64,000 nt of DNA from Treponema sp. (lineage in GTDB: Bacteria > Spirochaetota > Spirochaetia > Treponematales > Treponemataceae): contig JAFZLJ010000073.1 in the NCBI GenBank assembly GCA_017551545.1, positions 26,584-90,583 on the forward strand, read 5' to 3'. Shown here one piece after another: positions 16,204 through 24,105 of this stretch. A program made the position numbers and the translations under genes. A model generated the notes under the pieces. It saw nothing but the letters and a program-made list of their open reading frames with translations, did no database searches and was not told where the DNA came from. Position 1 is the first letter of the stretch. Each line of letters begins with the position of its first letter.

Positions 16204-17037
16204 ATGAAAAAAGAAAGTCTCTTTACAAAAGGAACAGATGTTTCTACCGATATTAATTTCTTTTATAGACAAAAGTGCCTGGATAAGATGAGCGGATGGT
16301 TGTCTCCAGCTTCTCATGGTATTATTTCATTTTTGTTTGATTATCAATCAAAAATGAACATAGTAGGAAATATAGGAGAAATAGGTGTTTGGGAAGGAAA
16401 AACAGCAAGTATAATATGCAATTATTGTAGAGATGAAGAATCTGTGTTTTTAATAGACCCAATTATTTCAAATAATCAAGAAACAATATTGAGAAATATT
16501 GACGACTTATGTCGAAAGCTACCAAAGAGCCTTTATTTATGTAATATTCTTTCAGAAAAGTTCTTAACAATTTATAATGATTCAAATCTTTTTAATTCTT
16601 TCCGATTTTTTCATATTGATGGATGTCATACAGGTTCTAGTGTTTTTTCTGATATGAAACTAGTAGATAAGTTGTTATCCAATAATTCAGTTCTAGTGAT
16701 AGATGATTTTTTTAATCCAGGATATCCACAAATAACAGAGGCTGTTTATAGATATGTTTTTGAATATCCCTATAGTTTTCGGATTTTTTTTGTTGGTTTT
16801 AATAAAGCTTATTTATGCAGACCCGGGTGTTATACAATGTATTATTCGCATTGTATTAATAATCTACAACAAAGTATGCTTAATAAAAAAATGGCTATAA
16901 CGATAAAAAAAACTTCTTCTATAGGAGATTGTTATACTTTGTCTGCCGAAGAATATAAGCAAGAGATTGATCTTAACACAGGCATCCAGGGTCCTGATTG
17001 GGAACCCGAAAGAATGGATTACATCGAAACTAAATAA
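16204..17037 (+). CDS. Class I SAM-dependent methyltransferase (Methyltransf_24-like)
   Basis: 277 residues. The SAM-binding glycine motif is IGEIGVWEGKTASIICNYC, followed by the acidic loop FLIDPII and the late motif FFHIDGCHTGSSVFSDM...VLVIDDFFNPGYP, typical of the small-molecule/sugar methyltransferase group called Methyltransf_24. In this operon a peptide or protein side chain is a plausible substrate. The radical SAM gene begins on the base after its stop codon. Strong A+T codon preference (ATA, AGA) sets it apart from the chromosomal genes around the island. Confidence 0.75.
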   Translation: MKKESLFTKGTDVSTDINFFYRQKCLDKMSGWLSPASHGIISFLFDYQSKMNIVGNIGEIGVWEGKTASIICNYCRDEESVFLIDPIISNNQETILRNIDDLCRKLPKSLYLCNILSEKFLTIYNDSNLFNSFRFFHIDGCHTGSSVFSDMKLVDKLLSNNSVLVIDDFFNPGYPQITEAVYRYVFEYPYSFRIFFVGFNKAYLCRPGCYTMYYSHCINNLQQSMLNKKMAITIKKTSSIGDCYTLSAEEYKQEIDLNTGIQGPDWEPERMDYIETK

Positions 17038-18714
17038 ATGGTAAAAGAAGATATAATAAAAACACTTCCCCTTATAGACAATCCACATAGGTTTTTCAAG
17101 ATACAAGGTGAACAATATCTGTGGTTTTATGATTCATATACGCATGGACTATATCCAATTGATTCTCTGGCCTTAGAAAGCATTAAGCAAACAGGAGCCA
17201 AATATCTGGAAAAATTAACCATCGAAGAGAATCTAAGATTTTTAGGTTTCCTTAAAGCGATAAGAGATTTGCCAAAAGATTCAACAAATTTATCTATACC
17301 AGATGAAAAGTGTTCTGTTATGATTAATATAAGTAATCGTTGTAATTTGGATTGTAGCTACTGTTATAGAAATAAGAAACATTCAAATATTATGTCACTG
17401 GATGTTTTAAAAGACTCAATAGACTATGTGACAAAAAGATATAAACCTAATGCTTCAGAATTTGTATTTTCATATTCGATGACCTCTGAATCTTCTTTGG
17501 ATTTAGAAATTCTAGAAAATATTGCGGAAGAATATGTTAATTATGAAGATTACAGGTTTAGGGAGTCAGATTTCAATGAAAAATTATTACATGATTTTTA
17601 TCTGAGATTAAAGGAAACTATTGGTGATAATTTTTCAGAGGAAAAGTTTCCTAAAGAGAATGCCAAAGATATAGTTATATTCCTTAATCGAATTTTAGGA
17701 AAAAGAAACCTTTTTGATAGTTTAAATCTTTCAGAAAGCATGTTTAGGAATAATGACAGGAATGAAATAAGAAACAGAAATATTCTTGCCAAGTGGAGAT
17801 TATTTCGGTTGAATAGATGGTGTTTAGAGTTATTATTCGATAAATATATCAAAAGAAGAAAAGTTCCATATGTGGGTTTTTGGTTTATGACAAATGGAAC
17901 CTGCGCATCAGAAAGATTTATAAGTTTTATCAAATCTTGTGATCTTAATCCTTTGTGGATAAGTATTGATGGTCCGGATTCTGTTCATAATGCCAATAGA
18001 ATATTTAATGGTGGAAAAGGAACTTATGATGAGATTGTTAGAAATATACAAATATTCAAGAAAAATCATATAAGAATTAAGGCATCGGTTGTTATCACTA
18101 AAGCATTTCCAAAACCCTTGGAAATAATCAGACATATTCAGTTCTTAGGTTTTGATGAAATAGTAATGACTCCTGTTAGACCAGGTTGTGAACAATCATT
18201 TGATAATAAGACTGTAGAAGATTTAGTTATTGGATATGATGAAGTTTTTGAAGAATTGGAAAACAATGCAATAAAAAAGAATTTCCGATTATTTTCGTTT
18301 CTTAAAAATGATATGATATTAGCACCTTTTTATTCATTTCTTAATAGAGTAAAAATTTATAAGCGTTGTAGTTTTGATGATCAAATTGTAATAAATTCAA
18401 AAGGAGAGATTTATCCTTGCCTTTATTTTGTAGACAATAAAGAATTTTGTTATGGTAATATAAAGGAAGGAATAGATAGACGAAAGGTAAATCATAATAT
18501 TGATGTTAAAAACAGATTTTCTTGTTCAGACTGTTGGGCTCGATATTTATGTGGTGGAACTTGTTTTTATGGAGCTTACAATTTAACAGGAAATTACTTA
18601 AATGTAGATTTGATTGAATGCCGTATAAAAAAATATCTTGCAGAAAAAAATCTAAAACTGATTGTATTTCTTCAAGAACATAATATTTCATTTCAGGAAA
18701 TTCTTAATGCATAA
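17038..18714 (+). CDS. Radical SAM/SPASM peptide maturase
   Basis: 558 residues. The N-terminal ~80 residues resemble a degenerate PqqD/RRE-like leader-binding region (weak). Radical SAM cluster Cys102, Cys106 and Cys109 (RCNLDCSYCYR). The position of the usual GGEP motif reads MTSES (near 148-152). About 115 extra, charged, helical residues follow before the core resumes at VGFWFMTNGTCA and LWISIDGPDSVHN. The C-terminal SPASM domain holds a Cys set (KRCSF, IYPCLYF, EFCYGN, FSCSDCWARYLCGGTC, ECRIK) able to bind two auxiliary Fe-S clusters. Members install thioether, epimer or C-C links in ribosomal peptides or make formylglycine. The likely substrate is the leader protein of the same operon. 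Confidence 0.88.
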   Translation: MVKEDIIKTLPLIDNPHRFFKIQGEQYLWFYDSYTHGLYPIDSLALESIKQTGAKYLEKLTIEENLRFLGFLKAIRDLPKDSTNLSIPDEKCSVMINISNRCNLDCSYCYRNKKHSNIMSLDVLKDSIDYVTKRYKPNASEFVFSYSMTSESSLDLEILENIAEEYVNYEDYRFRESDFNEKLLHDFYLRLKETIGDNFSEEKFPKENAKDIVIFLNRILGKRNLFDSLNLSESMFRNNDRNEIRNRNILAKWRLFRLNRWCLELLFDKYIKRRKVPYVGFWFMTNGTCASERFISFIKSCDLNPLWISIDGPDSVHNANRIFNGGKGTYDEIVRNIQIFKKNHIRIKASVVITKAFPKPLEIIRHIQFLGFDEIVMTPVRPGCEQSFDNKTVEDLVIGYDEVFEELENNAIKKNFRLFSFLKNDMILAPFYSFLNRVKIYKRCSFDDQIVINSKGEIYPCLYFVDNKEFCYGNIKEGIDRRKVNHNIDVKNRFSCSDCWARYLCGGTCFYGAYNLTGNYLNVDLIECRIKKYLAEKNLKLIVFLQEHNISFQEILNA

Positions 18715-18812
18715 AGGGCGTAAAAATATTTTATTTTTTTCGAATAATTAGAAGTATTGCACAATTCTTATAATAGGGTTAAACTTATTATATATTCTTT
18801 AAGGAGGTTCGT

Positions 18813-19271
18813 ATGTCTCTTAAAAAAACATATTCCGCTGATGGAAAAAAATGTACTGTAGTTTTTAATGTAAATGCAAATGCCGCAGCTGGTGCTGAAA
18901 AAATTTATCTTGTTGGAGATTTTAACAGCTGGGACGAAACTTCTATTCCAATGAAGAAAGGTCCAGACGGATCTTTTTCTGTAAAAAAGCAGCTCGATAC
19001 AAATAAGGAATATCAGTTCCGCTATCTTTTGGACGGAAAAGCCTGGATCAACGACTGGAAAGCCGACAAATATGTCCGCTCAGAGTTTGCCAACGACGAT
19101 AACTCTTGTGTAGATACATCACTTCCAAAAGCAGCCAAAACAGCCAAAAAGCCTGCACCTAAGTCTGCCGCCAAAACAACAGACAAAAAACCAGCTGCAA
19201 AGAAGCCTGCCGCAAAAAAGGCTGACACCACAAAAAAGGCAACAACAGCTAAAAAAACTGCGAAGAAATAA
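18813..19271 (+). CDS. CBM48/AMPK-type glycogen-binding domain with histone H1-like basic tail
   Basis: 152 residues. Residues 1-95 form a CBM48-type domain: KIYLVGDFNSWDETSIPMKK, then YQFRYLLDGKAWINDWKAD, keeping the Trp residues that contact alpha-glucan. Residues 103-152 are almost purely Lys, Ala, Thr and Pro (KKPAAKK repeats), like the tails of bacterial histone H1-like proteins. Strong site AAGGAGGT before ATG 18813. No signal peptide, so cytoplasmic. The combination suggests binding of both glycogen and nucleic acid or another polyanion; function unproven. Confidence 0.8.
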   Translation: MSLKKTYSADGKKCTVVFNVNANAAAGAEKIYLVGDFNSWDETSIPMKKGPDGSFSVKKQLDTNKEYQFRYLLDGKAWINDWKADKYVRSEFANDDNSCVDTSLPKAAKTAKKPAPKSAAKTTDKKPAAKKPAAKKADTTKKATTAKKTAKK

Positions 19272-19292
19272 TCAATATATATAATTATCTTA

Positions 19293-19398
19293 AAAACTGG
19301 CGCGAGGGAGAGGATGGATTCAAAAACATTCTGAAGTGCGGCCGCAAGGCGGCCAAGCCCGCGGTTTTGAAATCCATACTCGACCGGAAGCCAGTTTT
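19293..19398. other. Long nested inverted repeat after the CBM48 gene
   Basis: Outer arms aaaactggc (19293-19301) and gccagtttt (19390-19398), a middle pairing of atggatt-caaaa with ttttg-aaatccat, and a GC-rich tip ggccgc-aag-gcggcc. Together they make one hairpin of about 106 bases. The final T run suggests it can terminate transcription of the CBM48 gene, but the size and nested arms are unusual for a simple terminator. Confidence 0.6.
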
Positions 19399-19458
19399 TT
19401 ATATGCAATCATATATCTTGACTATTTCTTAGTTTTTTTATATATTGTTACTACTTAT

Positions 19459-19529
19459 TCCCCGATTGTGTAATGGTAGCACTTCAGATTCTGGTTCTGA
19501 CTGTGGGGGTTCGAATCCTCCTTGGGGAA
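19459..19529 (+). tRNA. tRNA-Gln (anticodon CTG)
   Basis: Acceptor arms tccccga (19459-19465) and ttgggga (19522-19528). The anticodon arm tcaga-ttctggt-tctga gives anticodon CTG. The T arm is ggggg-ttcgaat-cctcc. CCA is not encoded. It is followed directly by a terminator. Confidence 0.92.
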
Positions 19530-19530
19530 T

Positions 19531-19560
19531 AAAAAGGCTGACCATTCGGTCAGCCTTTTT
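19531..19560 (+). terminator. Terminator of tRNA-Gln
   Basis: A perfect 13-bp stem: aaaaaggctgacc (19531-19543) pairs with ggtcagccttttt (19548-19560), with loop attc and a T run. Confidence 0.88.
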
Positions 19561-19690
19561 TGCGAGTATTTGCTTCGCAAAACTCGCCGGCTAAATTTGC
19601 GAGTAATACAAGGTTGCCCGTTCTCGAGTTTTTGCGGTTTTTTGCGCAGCAAAAAATGCGAGCCGCTGCGAGCAAGCAAAATACTCGCAA
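19557..19690. repeat. Long imperfect palindrome of the TTTGCGAGTATTTGCTT family
   Basis: The left arm ttttgcgagtatttgctt at 19557 pairs with a right arm ending tactcgcaaaa near 19690. Internal sub-hairpins are built on gcgcagc/gctgcg and gcgag. Shorter relatives occur at 27888-27900. It fills most of the gap between the two tRNA genes. Confidence 0.6.
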
Positions 19691-19731
19691 AATACAAAAA
19701 ATAAAAAACATAGTTTTTTATTTTTTGTATT
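19691..19731. other. Perfect 19-bp AT hairpin abutting tRNA-Glu
   Basis: The arms 19691-19709 and 19713-19731 are exactly complementary with a 3-base loop (ata), ending three bases before the tRNA-Glu acceptor stem. It may be a terminator acting from either side or a processing signal for the tRNA 5' end. Confidence 0.75.
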
Positions 19732-19734
19732 TAG

Positions 19735-19807
19735 GGCTCCTTCGAATATCGGTTTAGTTCATCGCCCTCTCAAGGCGGAGAGACGGGTTCGACTCCCGTA
19801 GGAGCTA
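19735..19807 (+). tRNA. tRNA-Glu (anticodon CTC)
   Basis: Acceptor arms ggctcct (19735-19741) and aggagct (19800-19806). The anticodon arm tcgcc-ctctcaa-ggcgg gives CTC. The T arm is cgggttcgactcccg. CCA is not encoded. The 3' acceptor strand contains aggag five bases before the ATG of the next gene. Confidence 0.93.
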
Positions 19808-19809
19808 AA

Positions 19810-20601
19810 ATGAAAAGACTTATTGCATCATTATTCATTACGTTTTTTCTTCTTGCAGTCGTTTCAGCTGCAGATATTACTCCTGCAAATAATACTTATT
19901 TCCCCGTTGAAACAGAAGTTGTAAACCGTACTGCAACTACATACTTCGTATATGCCGGAATTGACTCTGTAGAAATCATCAATGCAGACAAAAAAAATCA
20001 GAAAAAAAAGCTTAAAAAATCGGAATATATTTATAACAAAAATACAGCCTGCATCACTTTTAAAAATCCGCTTCCTTATGAAAACTGCATTGCAAAAATA
20101 ACTGGAGTACCATCTATACCATATTCGTGTTATTTAAAAGATTTTGACGGCAGTAAAAGCGATCTTTTAGTAATCTTAAACAATCTTACAGCTGTTGAAA
20201 AAAAAGATTATGTATATGATCCAAATACAAAACTCATAACATTCCGACCAGACATAGACATTAGTAATACAAGTTATTACATGGTTTATTATGTTCAGAC
20301 TTCGGCAGGTGTTGTTTCAAAAACAATATCAAACGATTTTAATGATACTATAGCAGAACTTCATGCAAGACATAATCAGGAACTTTTTGGTGGCCCGCTC
20401 GTGATTTACAAGGATAGAACAGGAGTTCCTATAAGTAAAGTAGAGAAGGAAGTTGGATTTAAGCTTTCTTTCTGGCAGCCGCGGGTCTGTACAATCTGCG
20501 AAACTTATGAAAATAATCAGAAAATTGTAACTGTTTTGTGCTATTATAAGAACAGATATCTTGAATGCACAGAAAACAAGATTGTAGAGTACAGATACTA
20601 A
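19810..20601 (+). CDS. Exported protein of unknown function, start fused to tRNA-Glu
   Basis: 263 residues with a clear signal peptide (KRLIASLFITFFLLAVVSAA) that fixes ATG 19810 as the start. The mature part looks all-beta (two repeats resembling X2/Ig-like modules: KLKKSEYIYNKNTACITF and VEKKDYVYDPNTKLITF), an arrangement common in cell-surface proteins. The only ribosome-binding sequence is AGGAG (19800-19804), which lies inside the tRNA-Glu acceptor stem, two bases before the ATG counting from the tRNA end. Translation of uncut precursor and tRNA maturation would compete. Confidence 0.75.
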   Translation: MKRLIASLFITFFLLAVVSAADITPANNTYFPVETEVVNRTATTYFVYAGIDSVEIINADKKNQKKKLKKSEYIYNKNTACITFKNPLPYENCIAKITGVPSIPYSCYLKDFDGSKSDLLVILNNLTAVEKKDYVYDPNTKLITFRPDIDISNTSYYMVYYVQTSAGVVSKTISNDFNDTIAELHARHNQELFGGPLVIYKDRTGVPISKVEKEVGFKLSFWQPRVCTICETYENNQKIVTVLCYYKNRYLECTENKIVEYRY

Positions 20602-20625
20602 TCATTTTTACCGATAATATAATAT

Positions 20626-22335
20626 ATGGTTGAAAGTGATACAAAAAGCTCTTTTGACAGGCTTGTTGCAGGCTTAAATGCAGAAGACAGGCTTGCAATG
20701 CTCAACAGAATTAATCAAATGGATTCTCCAAGCGTTCAGCTTTCTGCTGATACAGTTGAAATTGACAAGGGTGTCAATCTGCAGAGCAAGCTTCAAAACG
20801 AATCATTTTTTTACAAATTCATTCTCTGGCTCAGAGCACTTTTTGACAAAAAGACAATTGAACAGCTTTATAGTCAGGATTTACTGAACAGTATTTCAAA
20901 GAAAATAAATAATAAATATCCTGGTACAATCGATTATAGAATTAAATCACTTGATTATATTTTTTACGAAAGACTTCTTACATTAAAGGAAGCTGCAGAT
21001 TTTTTCAAAGTTTATTTTACTTATATTGAAGAATCTCCCGGCGATTTTTATGTTTTCTTAAGCTCCTTTGTTGCACCTCAATTAGCAGAAAAAATCAATT
21101 CACAGGCAGATCCTTTTATCTTTCCTTTTTCAAAACCTGTAACTCCGGAATCAAGAACAGAGCTGGCTAAAAAGCTTGATGATATCCTTACAAATATGGA
21201 TAAGGATACAAAAATGAATATGTATTCTGCTGTTTCGGCAGCAAACTGGCTTTATAAATTCAGCATGATGCAGTATCTCCATTTTATTTCGCAGTTTACA
21301 AATATTACCGGTGATGTATATACATGTCCGTACAGCAATGCAGTAATGGATTATAACGAGCTGGCATCTGTTTTTGCAAATATTCAGCCTATTGAAAATG
21401 AAGTTCTTGAAGCAATATTCCTTTTTTCACAGCGCAAGCATCTTACAACAAATGCTCAGGACAAGGATATTGAAAAAGCTGTAAAAGAGTTTATGGTAAA
21501 AGCAGTTGCATTTCTGGGTACAATCAAATCGTTTATTACAAGTGTTCCAATCAAAAATCTTGGAAGAGTAGTAAATAATGATTTTAACTGGCAGCCTGGA
21601 AATATAGAAGGTGCAGAGGCGTGGTTCCCAAGCTTTAGAAGTCAATGGCGAAAGATTCAGGATATACGCTGGAACGATTTTGCGCGTGAACAGAAAAAAC
21701 AGATGTTAAGCCAGAATCTTAAACTTGATTTTGATCTTGATGAGTTCCCTGTAATGGAATACAGACCATGGCTTAAGTTGTGGAACAGAATACCTTTTAA
21801 GCGTGATTTAACAGGCGGATTTTTATCTTGGTTCTGTACAGAAAAATATGACAAAATAATTCAGGACCTTAATTTTGTTGCAATGGAAGGTGTTTTTTAT
21901 AAGAGCGAAAACCGTTCCGAATATTCAGAAGGCCTGAATAATTTTTCAAGTGCAAATGTTATGATGCAGGAATTGCTTCGTAAACTGTCACCAGAAGGTG
22001 AATACGGAAAAATGTTCGAAGATTTTGCAACAAACAGAATGCACAGCTTCCAGGTTCAGAATCAGATTGAGTCTATGATGACTCAGATTGAAGATACTGT
22101 AAAAGAAGCAATTGCTCAGTTTGGAAGAGGCGCCCGTACAATTGAACGTGTTTTCTATGGTTTCTTTGAAGAACAAAAAGACGGAATACACGAACCTCTT
22201 CAAAATATTACAACTATTCGTGGCCGCGATAACCGCAGATTTGTTGATTCACTTATTTCTACGCGTCAGCTTTTAAAAAAGACTTTAACTTATATTTCCG
22301 AGCTTGAACCTATTGATTCTATGAAAGAATACTAA
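20626..22335 (+). CDS. Conserved spirochaetal protein (possibly DUF5312)
   Basis: 569 residues, mainly helical, without signal peptide; one hydrophobic stretch near 60-70 (FFYKFILWLRALF) could associate with membrane. I recall proteins of this shape mainly from Treponema and tentatively assign DUF5312. No catalytic motif is visible. No Shine-Dalgarno; GATAAT lies 7 bases before the ATG, so it may be leaderless. Its stop overlaps the stop of the convergent pseudokinase gene by 4 bases. Confidence 0.65.
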   Translation: MVESDTKSSFDRLVAGLNAEDRLAMLNRINQMDSPSVQLSADTVEIDKGVNLQSKLQNESFFYKFILWLRALFDKKTIEQLYSQDLLNSISKKINNKYPGTIDYRIKSLDYIFYERLLTLKEAADFFKVYFTYIEESPGDFYVFLSSFVAPQLAEKINSQADPFIFPFSKPVTPESRTELAKKLDDILTNMDKDTKMNMYSAVSAANWLYKFSMMQYLHFISQFTNITGDVYTCPYSNAVMDYNELASVFANIQPIENEVLEAIFLFSQRKHLTTNAQDKDIEKAVKEFMVKAVAFLGTIKSFITSVPIKNLGRVVNNDFNWQPGNIEGAEAWFPSFRSQWRKIQDIRWNDFAREQKKQMLSQNLKLDFDLDEFPVMEYRPWLKLWNRIPFKRDLTGGFLSWFCTEKYDKIIQDLNFVAMEGVFYKSENRSEYSEGLNNFSSANVMMQELLRKLSPEGEYGKMFEDFATNRMHSFQVQNQIESMMTQIEDTVKEAIAQFGRGARTIERVFYGFFEEQKDGIHEPLQNITTIRGRDNRRFVDSLISTRQLLKKTLTYISELEPIDSMKEY

Positions 22336-24092
22336 AGAATTCCTTTAAAAGGATCCATGAGGTATTCTTCATAAGCCTGTTTTTCAATTTTCAGTTCTTT
22401 TTCTGATGGAAGGAAATCATATTGTAATGACAGATATTTTATTGTCTGTATTACATCATAGTCATTCTTAACTAACAGGTTAAAGTATTCACTCTTAAAT
22501 ATATCACTGTCTAAATCAACATCGGTACTTGTAATATCTATGGCGGTTAAAACCCATTTGTCTTTTTTATAAGTTAGTGTAAAGGTGCCTTTTTCTTTAG
22601 TAACAAAAATATCGTTATTTAAACCTTCTGTGTGTAGTGTATAATATTCTACCTGATGAACAGATTTGTCACCGTTGTTTATTGTAACGCCTTGTTCTGT
22701 TGTTAAAGGTTCAGGCTTTTCTTTGTTTGTTTTTAAGTCAATGTATTCATCAATCTGTTTGCCGTCAACAGTCATATTTGTTGCACCGTAAAGGCCAGTA
22801 AGAGAAAGCATTGAAGCATCTGTTACCATTACAAAGAATTTTGCTGGTTTTATATAACCATTGTTGCCGCCACCAGAAGAAGAACGCTGTTTGCCTAAAA
22901 CATAAACATTGCTTATTGCATCTACGTGTCTGTTTGTAGATTTACCTTTGCAGAAGGTCTGTAAAAGATTAATATCAAGATCATTCATGCCTTTGAAGTA
23001 TGCCTGAATTGTTTCTACAGAAGTTAATCCCTTTGTTGTATAGTCGGTCAGATAGCTATTGTAAGAGTTTCTTACAATAATACCTACAGCAGCTAATGCA
23101 ATTAAACCAATCATAAATGCTTTAGCGTTTCGTCTTAGAGTTCGTTTTGTTTTTACCTTTGACAACTGGTGCTTTTTATAAGAATTAGCTTTTTCTTCAA
23201 AAGCTTCATCCGAAAGTGTAGAAGAAATATTGTCTTTTGCATTTGCCAGAAGTTCAAGTGGAAAATCTTTTTGAGGAAGAAGGTCTTCGCTTTTCTTTCC
23301 CTTTGATTTTTTTCCCGGAATATCGACTGAGTTTGAATTTAATCGTAAGCCTTTATTTATTGTGTTTGCAAGTTCGCTGTTTATTCCATTTACACTAAGT
23401 TCAAGCGGAAGGAAATTGCTGTCGAGTATATCGGCATTTCTGGTAACAGAATCTGCGGCAGGGTAAGGGTAACGGCCTGTAAGCATTTTATAAGCAATGC
23501 AGGAACGAAGGAAACAGATTTCCGGAAGTCCCTGCAAGGTTGGATTAACCCAGCAGTTGTGAAGATCGGCCTGTTCTACAGCAGAAAGGCTTGAAATAGA
23601 CTGCTTAAAAATAGTGTGAGGTAAGAAAAGGAGCTTTAGTTTCTGGTTTGATTTTTTTGTATCAAAACCATCTACAAGAATACCACCGGCACCGTTTAGT
23701 GGAAGTTCAACTTCACCGTTGGCAGCCTGTGTTAAAATAGAACAGACTGCAAGCGATGTATAGTACATGTTGTCTTTGTCAGAAGTTGAAGAATCGGGAG
23801 TACCACATTTTTCAAAAAGGTCAAGCAGAGTTGTTGCGTCCTTTGACAGCGGATTTTTATTGCAGAAAAAAACAATTCTTTCGCTGTTATTAGGAACATC
23901 AAACGACTTTATGTCTGCAAAAGACCAGTTTTCGAATGAAAAATGCAGCGGTTCACCGTCTTTTGAATCGCAGGTTGCTATAACTCCAGTCTCTGTTATT
24001 ATTGAATTGTAATTTGTTTTTCCAAATCTATATTCATCAATACCGGAGCTTAATCTGATTTCTCCATCGGTGATACTAACTGCATTCTTCAT
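22332..24092 (-). CDS. Membrane-anchored probable pseudokinase
   Basis: 586 residues. The region around residues 195-265 reads like the C-lobe of a Ser/Thr kinase (ICFLRSCIAYKMLTGRYPYP, then LSVNGINSELANTINKGLRLN), matching the LGxxLYEMLTGRxPF and xxLxxxIxKxL segments of Hanks kinases. The upstream part shows no VAxK lysine, HRD or DFG motif, so catalysis is unlikely. A Lys/Ser-rich linker, one membrane helix (about 322-340) and a C-terminal ~240-residue extracytoplasmic domain follow. It lies upstream of hflC... hflK in reverse order on the same strand, with hflK-hflC first and this gene last. Role unknown. Confidence 0.6.
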   Translation of the reverse strand: MKNAVSITDGEIRLSSGIDEYRFGKTNYNSIITETGVIATCDSKDGEPLHFSFENWSFADIKSFDVPNNSERIVFFCNKNPLSKDATTLLDLFEKCGTPDSSTSDKDNMYYTSLAVCSILTQAANGEVELPLNGAGGILVDGFDTKKSNQKLKLLFLPHTIFKQSISSLSAVEQADLHNCWVNPTLQGLPEICFLRSCIAYKMLTGRYPYPAADSVTRNADILDSNFLPLELSVNGINSELANTINKGLRLNSNSVDIPGKKSKGKKSEDLLPQKDFPLELLANAKDNISSTLSDEAFEEKANSYKKHQLSKVKTKRTLRRNAKAFMIGLIALAAVGIIVRNSYNSYLTDYTTKGLTSVETIQAYFKGMNDLDINLLQTFCKGKSTNRHVDAISNVYVLGKQRSSSGGGNNGYIKPAKFFVMVTDASMLSLTGLYGATNMTVDGKQIDEYIDLKTNKEKPEPLTTEQGVTINNGDKSVHQVEYYTLHTEGLNNDIFVTKEKGTFTLTYKKDKWVLTAIDITSTDVDLDSDIFKSEYFNLLVKNDYDVIQTIKYLSLQYDFLPSEKELKIEKQAYEEYLMDPFKGIL

Positions 24093-24105
24093 TTAGTGTG
24101 TCTCC

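Noticed and set aside
17598..17933. 111-codon minus-strand frame inside the radical SAM gene
   Set aside because: Overlaps completely conserved-position coding sequence on the plus strand, with no ribosome-binding site.
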